Positions 59,889-64,000 of a stretch of DNA of 64,000 nucleotides are shown here, piece after piece (within the stretch, counting starts at the first letter, position 1; every line of letters starts with the position of its first letter). The notes beneath the pieces were generated by a model, which did not search any database, was not told the origin of the DNA, and was given only the letters and a program-made list of their open reading frames with translations. The stretch is from NCBI GenBank assembly GCA_036501185.1, contig DASYAU010000075.1, positions 46,476-110,475 on the forward strand, read 5' to 3'. The position numbers were made by a program, and so were the translations under genes. Source of the DNA: Korobacter sp036501185. GTDB lineage: Bacteria; Acidobacteriota; Terriglobia; Terriglobales; Acidobacteriaceae.

Positions 59889-62800
59889 TTAGAAGTTGAA
59901 GTGCATCTCCAGACGCATATTGCGAGCCGCTTGATAGTAGAACGGCTTGCCGTAGGCGCTGTTGGTCTGCACCACACCATTCATCGGAGAGGTGCCCTTG
60001 AAGCTGTTCAGGGCAGTCTGCAGGTTGAACGGTTTCATGATCTGTTCGTAGAAGTTGAGACCGTCGGCGTAGTAGCAATAGCTGGTGCCCGTCGCCGCCT
60101 CACAGTTCGCGCTGTGCGGAGTAAGGTAGTTGCTGACGTAGTTGGAATCAAGCTGGCTGTACAGTGCAGTCACAGTGTGCTGGTTCCACAGGTTGGAAAC
60201 GACGAACCCGACGCTGAGGGACTTCGACTCACCAATCTTGTAGTGCTGGGTGAAGTTGAAGTCGGTCTGTGTGTACCACGGAGTGCGGTTCACGTAGGGT
60301 TGGCCAACCGTGATCTGACCAGTGGTCGGGTCTTGGGTTATGTCGGCCCACTCTCCGCGGTTAAACGGATAAATCGCCCAGCCGCCGCGGCCACCGCCGG
60401 CGTCCACGTAGGTGGAGTTCGGCGAACCGGAATACGCGTATTGGAAGATGCCGAAGTCTGAAGTGAAATGCTTCATCCAAGGCAATTCGTAATAGGCATA
60501 GCCCTTGAAGGCGTTGGGACGATCAGTCGGCAACAAGCCGCTCGATGAACCACCGAGCGAGTTGTAGGAGAAATAAGGCTCGTCAAAAGCGCGGCTGTTG
60601 TTCGGCGAGTTGCGTCCGCCCAATCCGCCGTCGCTTAATTCGGAGCTGGTCAGTCCCGTGTAGTTGCCACGGAAGCGGCTATAGGTGTAAGAGAACATAC
60701 CGAACCAATGATCGCTCTGGGCCTTGGTCAGGCGGAACTCGACACCGTCGTAGCTGCGGGCAGCTTTCACGATCGGGAAGTTGGGGTTGGCGCCGCTGGC
60801 GTCTGCGCAGTCCTGTTGCGGAGTGGCAGCCGGGTCGTTGGCATAGAGGAATTGGCAGAAGCCCTGTAGGGATTTATTCACGCCCAAGCCAGGATTGACG
60901 ATGACGAAGGTTTCGTTTCCGCTCGGCGGAACTGCGATTGACGAATCTTCAATCGCGCTGTCGAGACGACGACGATCCCAACGAGCTTCCAAGGCGAGAC
61001 CTCTGCGCAACTCGTAATCAACACCGAAGACGGCTTCGTGTTGGGCGTAAGGCTTGAGGCCCGGCGCAACGCCTTCCTGATATGGGTTGCAGGTTGCACA
61101 AGTCGGCAAGGAAACGCGGTAGTTGACGTTCTCGATGAAGTTCAACCCTGCCGGCGCAGCGCCACCGGCCCAGTTGGTTTGCGCGGCACCGCTCGCATCC
61201 TGCGGACAGTAGCGGTTGCTAGCATCGAAGGCAGGAATGATTGAGCCGAGATTGGCAGTGTTCAGGCCGTAGAAGCAGCTATCCCAATACTGGCCACCGA
61301 AGGAGCTGATTGCCAGGTTGAGCTTCATGACATCGTAGAACTTGCCATAGCTGCCGAAGACCTTCATGCGGCCGTCTTTAAACACATCCCAAGCGGCGCC
61401 GAGACGAGGACCGATTTTGGAACCCCAATCGAAGCTGATGGGATTGGCGGGGAAGCCGGACGGCGGATGGGCAACGCCAACGCTGTCGAATTCGCCGGGC
61501 AGATTTTCATGCTCGAAACGAATACCGGCATTGATGGTGATGCCATGACCGATGGTCCAGGCGTCCTGTGCGAAGAAGGCATGGTTATACAGCGTCGCCT
61601 TGCCACCGTTGCCAGAGTCGAAGACTTCGATGAAGCCATACTGACCTTGGCAGTTGTCGGCGGAAGAAAAGCTGTTGCAATTGTTGATACCGACGGTGGA
61701 CTGCGGAGTGTAAACGGAATCCGCACCGGGATCAACGTTGACGATCGGGACGTTGGCGTGCTGACTGATGAAGTTGGAGAGCCGGTTCATCTGGTACCCA
61801 AACTTGAAGTTGTGGGTGCCGAGCCAGCCGGACTTGAACCAGGCGATATCCTGATTGAACTGGATGGCCTTGTTCGCGTTGTAGCTGGTATCGGTGCTAT
61901 TGACGGCCGCAGTCTGGAAGCCCCCACCTTGCTGAAGGTTCGAAGGAAGCGGATCGCCGTTTGTGTCAACTCCGCCGATACCGCTCACGGACCAAATGTC
62001 GACCGCGCCGGTGGTTGGGTAGCCGAAGTTGGAATAATTTTCGAAGTAGTAGCCGAAACGAGTGGTGGCTACGAGGTGAGGATTGATGGACCAGTCAACG
62101 CCGGTATTCACCGTCTGATTGGGAGCGGTGTAGCCGAGGCTGTGGCTGAACGCTGAAGGATTGGTACCGGTGTCGACGTTGTAGAGGCCATTCACAGAAT
62201 CTTGGCCGGGAAGGCTGAGACCCGATTGGCGCTGATACTGGTAGAGCCAGGAACCGAACACGCGGATATTCTGCGTGGCAGCGACGTCAACACGAGCCGT
62301 AGTGTAGTAGGTTTGGGTGTTCTGGCTAAACGTGCAGACCGCGGTCGGGCAGGCGTTTGAGCCATTGACCGAGTCGGCTGCAGCGTAATTTACTTTTTCC
62401 TGGAACCGCTGGAGATCCGGGTTGAAGCCCACGAAGAAGAACGCCTTGTCTTTCCACTTCGGAAGCAGCGGACCGCCAAAGCTGAAGCCAGGGAAGTAAT
62501 CCTGAACTCCGGGACGCGTTGGCTGATAGTTCTGGTAACCCTGGTCGGTAAAGGTGCCGTTTGTCTGGTACCCGCTCAAGGGATCTTTACGTTCGTAGGC
62601 GACAGGGCTGCCATCGAATGCCTGGTTTTCGTACTGCATGAAGACGGACCCGTGATACTGCGTGGAGCCCTTCTTCATGACGACGTTGGCCACGCCACCG
62701 AGTGCGCCACCGTGTTCGGCTTCAATACCGGAGGTCTTGATCTGGACTTCCTGAATGAAATCGAACGGGACGTTGGTGTGCGAGTATCCGCCGATGATGT

Positions 62801-63446
62801 TGCCGGTGGATTGACCTTCGACGAGGTACTGGTTTTCGGAGTCGGAGCCACCCGCCACAGAGAAGCCTGAGGTGTTGCCGTTGGCGCCGTTACCCGGAGA
62901 ATCGCCGCCGGTGCCGGTGCCGAGGCGGTTGGAACCCTGGAGAGGCTCGTTACGCGCGGACGGGGCGAACTCAATGACGGACTGGAAGGACTTGCCGTGG
63001 GGCACGTCCATGATCACGTCTTGAGTGATGTTGGTCATGGTGCGGGTGGTGGTGACGTCGATGAGGGGAGCTTCTTCGGTCACCTCAACGACGGTGCTGC
63101 TGCCGCCCGGTTGCAAGGGGAGATCAAGAGTGGGGAGGTGACCGACTTCGATGGTCACGCCCTCGCGCTTGAGGGTCGCAAAATTTTCTTTCCGAGCGAT
63201 GACCGTGTAGGTCGCTGGCGGGAGATTGGCGAAACGGTAATAGCCATTACCGTCGCTGGTGGTTTCCTTCGTGCCCACTAGACCGGGGGCGGTGAGGGTG
63301 ACTTTGGCACCTGGGATAACGGCGCCGGTTGAATCCTTTACCGTGCCCTGAAGTCCGCCCGTGGTTTCCTGGGCGAACAAGCAGCTAACGCAGAGCAGGG
63401 TGAACATCCACATCAAGACCAGGAAAGATTTCCGAGTCCTGCCCAT
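59889..63446 (-). CDS. TonB-dependent receptor with carboxypeptidase-regulatory-like domain (Oar-type)
   Basis: 1185 residues from ATG 63446, with AGGAGGTACGA just upstream. Signal peptide ends CLFAQ. Residues 30-110 are a carboxypeptidase regulatory-like beta-sandwich ('GGLQGTVKDSTGAVIPGAKVTLTAPG', 'GYYRFANLPPATYTVIARKENFATLKR'). A plug domain follows ('SENQYLVEGQSTGNIIGGYSHTNVPFDFIQEVQIKTSGIEAEHGGALGGVANVVMKKGS', then many barrel strands). The end 'NMRLEMHFNF' is a normal barrel C-terminus. No TonB box is obvious. Such proteins are highly amplified in Acidobacteria and take up glycans or other large ligands. Substrate unknown. Confidence 0.93.
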   Translation of the reverse strand: MGRTRKSFLVLMWMFTLLCVSCLFAQETTGGLQGTVKDSTGAVIPGAKVTLTAPGLVGTKETTSDGNGYYRFANLPPATYTVIARKENFATLKREGVTIEVGHLPTLDLPLQPGGSSTVVEVTEEAPLIDVTTTRTMTNITQDVIMDVPHGKSFQSVIEFAPSARNEPLQGSNRLGTGTGGDSPGNGANGNTSGFSVAGGSDSENQYLVEGQSTGNIIGGYSHTNVPFDFIQEVQIKTSGIEAEHGGALGGVANVVMKKGSTQYHGSVFMQYENQAFDGSPVAYERKDPLSGYQTNGTFTDQGYQNYQPTRPGVQDYFPGFSFGGPLLPKWKDKAFFFVGFNPDLQRFQEKVNYAAADSVNGSNACPTAVCTFSQNTQTYYTTARVDVAATQNIRVFGSWLYQYQRQSGLSLPGQDSVNGLYNVDTGTNPSAFSHSLGYTAPNQTVNTGVDWSINPHLVATTRFGYYFENYSNFGYPTTGAVDIWSVSGIGGVDTNGDPLPSNLQQGGGFQTAAVNSTDTSYNANKAIQFNQDIAWFKSGWLGTHNFKFGYQMNRLSNFISQHANVPIVNVDPGADSVYTPQSTVGINNCNSFSSADNCQGQYGFIEVFDSGNGGKATLYNHAFFAQDAWTIGHGITINAGIRFEHENLPGEFDSVGVAHPPSGFPANPISFDWGSKIGPRLGAAWDVFKDGRMKVFGSYGKFYDVMKLNLAISSFGGQYWDSCFYGLNTANLGSIIPAFDASNRYCPQDASGAAQTNWAGGAAPAGLNFIENVNYRVSLPTCATCNPYQEGVAPGLKPYAQHEAVFGVDYELRRGLALEARWDRRRLDSAIEDSSIAVPPSGNETFVIVNPGLGVNKSLQGFCQFLYANDPAATPQQDCADASGANPNFPIVKAARSYDGVEFRLTKAQSDHWFGMFSYTYSRFRGNYTGLTSSELSDGGLGGRNSPNNSRAFDEPYFSYNSLGGSSSGLLPTDRPNAFKGYAYYELPWMKHFTSDFGIFQYAYSGSPNSTYVDAGGGRGGWAIYPFNRGEWADITQDPTTGQITVGQPYVNRTPWYTQTDFNFTQHYKIGESKSLSVGFVVSNLWNQHTVTALYSQLDSNYVSNYLTPHSANCEAATGTSYCYYADGLNFYEQIMKPFNLQTALNSFKGTSPMNGVVQTNSAYGKPFYYQAARNMRLEMHFNF

Positions 63447-64000
63447 TCGTACCTCCTAGATTTCCGTGGTTCGAGTTCCGCGCACTCGGAGTGTCGCTTC
63501 TGAAATTTTGAGTGGCGGTTGGGAGCGACGGTGCAATTCGATGCCCTAAAGGTGGTAGGAATTTTGGTACTGAAAATAGGGAGGTTAGTGTCTAGTAGGA
63601 AGGTGGTGAATCGGCACTTTTATGGAATTTGGTAGCATTTCGGTGCTGATGATCGCGAAGATGTTGGTTCGTTGTGAAAAGTTATTTCAGCGGCTTGTAA
63701 AGAAGGGTCAATATTCCCCTAACCTGCTCCCAGAAGGTGGTGATGGCATTTTTTGGGTCGGTTAAGTGGCACATTAATGCTATGCGACGTGTGAAATCGG
63801 GCGGTCTGGGGCGAGGAAGTCGGCATTTTGCTACGGAATTTCATACATAAGGCGAAAATCGCTCCCGAAAACAAGAGTGTGGCGGGTGAAAAGGCTCGCA
63901 GTACGATTGATTTTCGGAGATACAGAGATCGGGCGGATTTCGGAGGGTATTTCGAGGAAATTTGTCAGGCCGGTAGGGAGCAAACAGGGAGGCAATAAAA
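63447..64000. other. Intergenic end of window
   Basis: About 550 bases with no gene I can support. Lower GC than average, with several short T and A runs. It should contain the promoter of the receptor gene on the minus strand, but no confident element is visible. Confidence 0.5.

Noticed and set aside
63767..63780. Sigma-54-like TGGCAC...GC element
   Set aside because: The GG to GC spacing is nine bases instead of ten and it does not face a gene.

Overview
The window looks like chromosomal DNA from an acidobacterium (Acidobacteriota, Terriglobia or Ca. Koribacter-like). This is inferred from the gene families: a giant Oar-type TonB-dependent receptor, a CadC-like winged-helix/TPR regulator, fused TPR-TlpA proteins, and many secreted peptidases, together with a GC-rich base composition and dispersed hairpin repeats. 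No rRNA or tRNA gene was recognised. Nearly all genes look like core or secretory chromosome genes, except for one lower-GC accessory segment.

Layout. 1-4.3 kb: end of an LPS-export locus (LptA/LptC-like protein, LptB), a secreted protein and an alpha/beta hydrolase. 4.3-8.1 kb: accessory island with a gene fragment, an IS1595-type transposase, an NYN-domain nuclease translationally coupled to a 54-residue protein, a near-consensus promoter driving an apparently structured noncoding RNA, a winged-helix-like protein and a Com-like zinc finger. 8.1-21 kb: a Cys/His-rich acidobacterial protein, a sedolisin, a TPR/DUF3857-like protein, the korDABC 2-oxoacid:ferredoxin oxidoreductase operon, an S9 peptidase and a phosphoesterase lipoprotein. 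21-26.7 kb: a five-gene operon (cPGS-like GTPase, ornithine carbamoyltransferase, carbamate kinase, aspartate-type carbamoyltransferase, ornithine aminotransferase). 26.9-33 kb: an amidohydrolase, a zinc-ribbon protein between composite direct repeats, and a TolC/TPR/HlyD export operon without its own pump. 33-44.8 kb: YihY, QueF, MFS, glycosyltransferase, an OsmC protein that appears to be a selenoprotein, RpoN, a DUF4118-like sensor, BlaI and a decayed M56/S9 fusion. 45-51.7 kb: three TPR-thioredoxin paralogues with a short-chain dehydrogenase among them. 51.8-64 kb: CtpA protease, CadC-like regulator, di-haem cytochrome, TatB-TatC-M28 peptidase, TonB-dependent receptor.

Most striking points: (1) the OsmC gene at 38.2-38.6 kb has an in-frame UGA exactly where the second catalytic Cys belongs, followed by a SECIS-like hairpin and 21 more family-like codons. 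(2) A TTGACA-16-TATAAT promoter at 6873-6900 fires into a region without a convincing gene but with at least five RNA-type helices, divergent from the NYN nuclease operon. (3) Dispersed hairpin repeats have entered two coding sequences, and the copy in tatB keeps its stem through paired base changes.

Start codons were chosen by ribosome-binding site, signal peptide and overlap. Where these disagree, the entry says so. Family assignments come from recognised motifs only; no database search was run.
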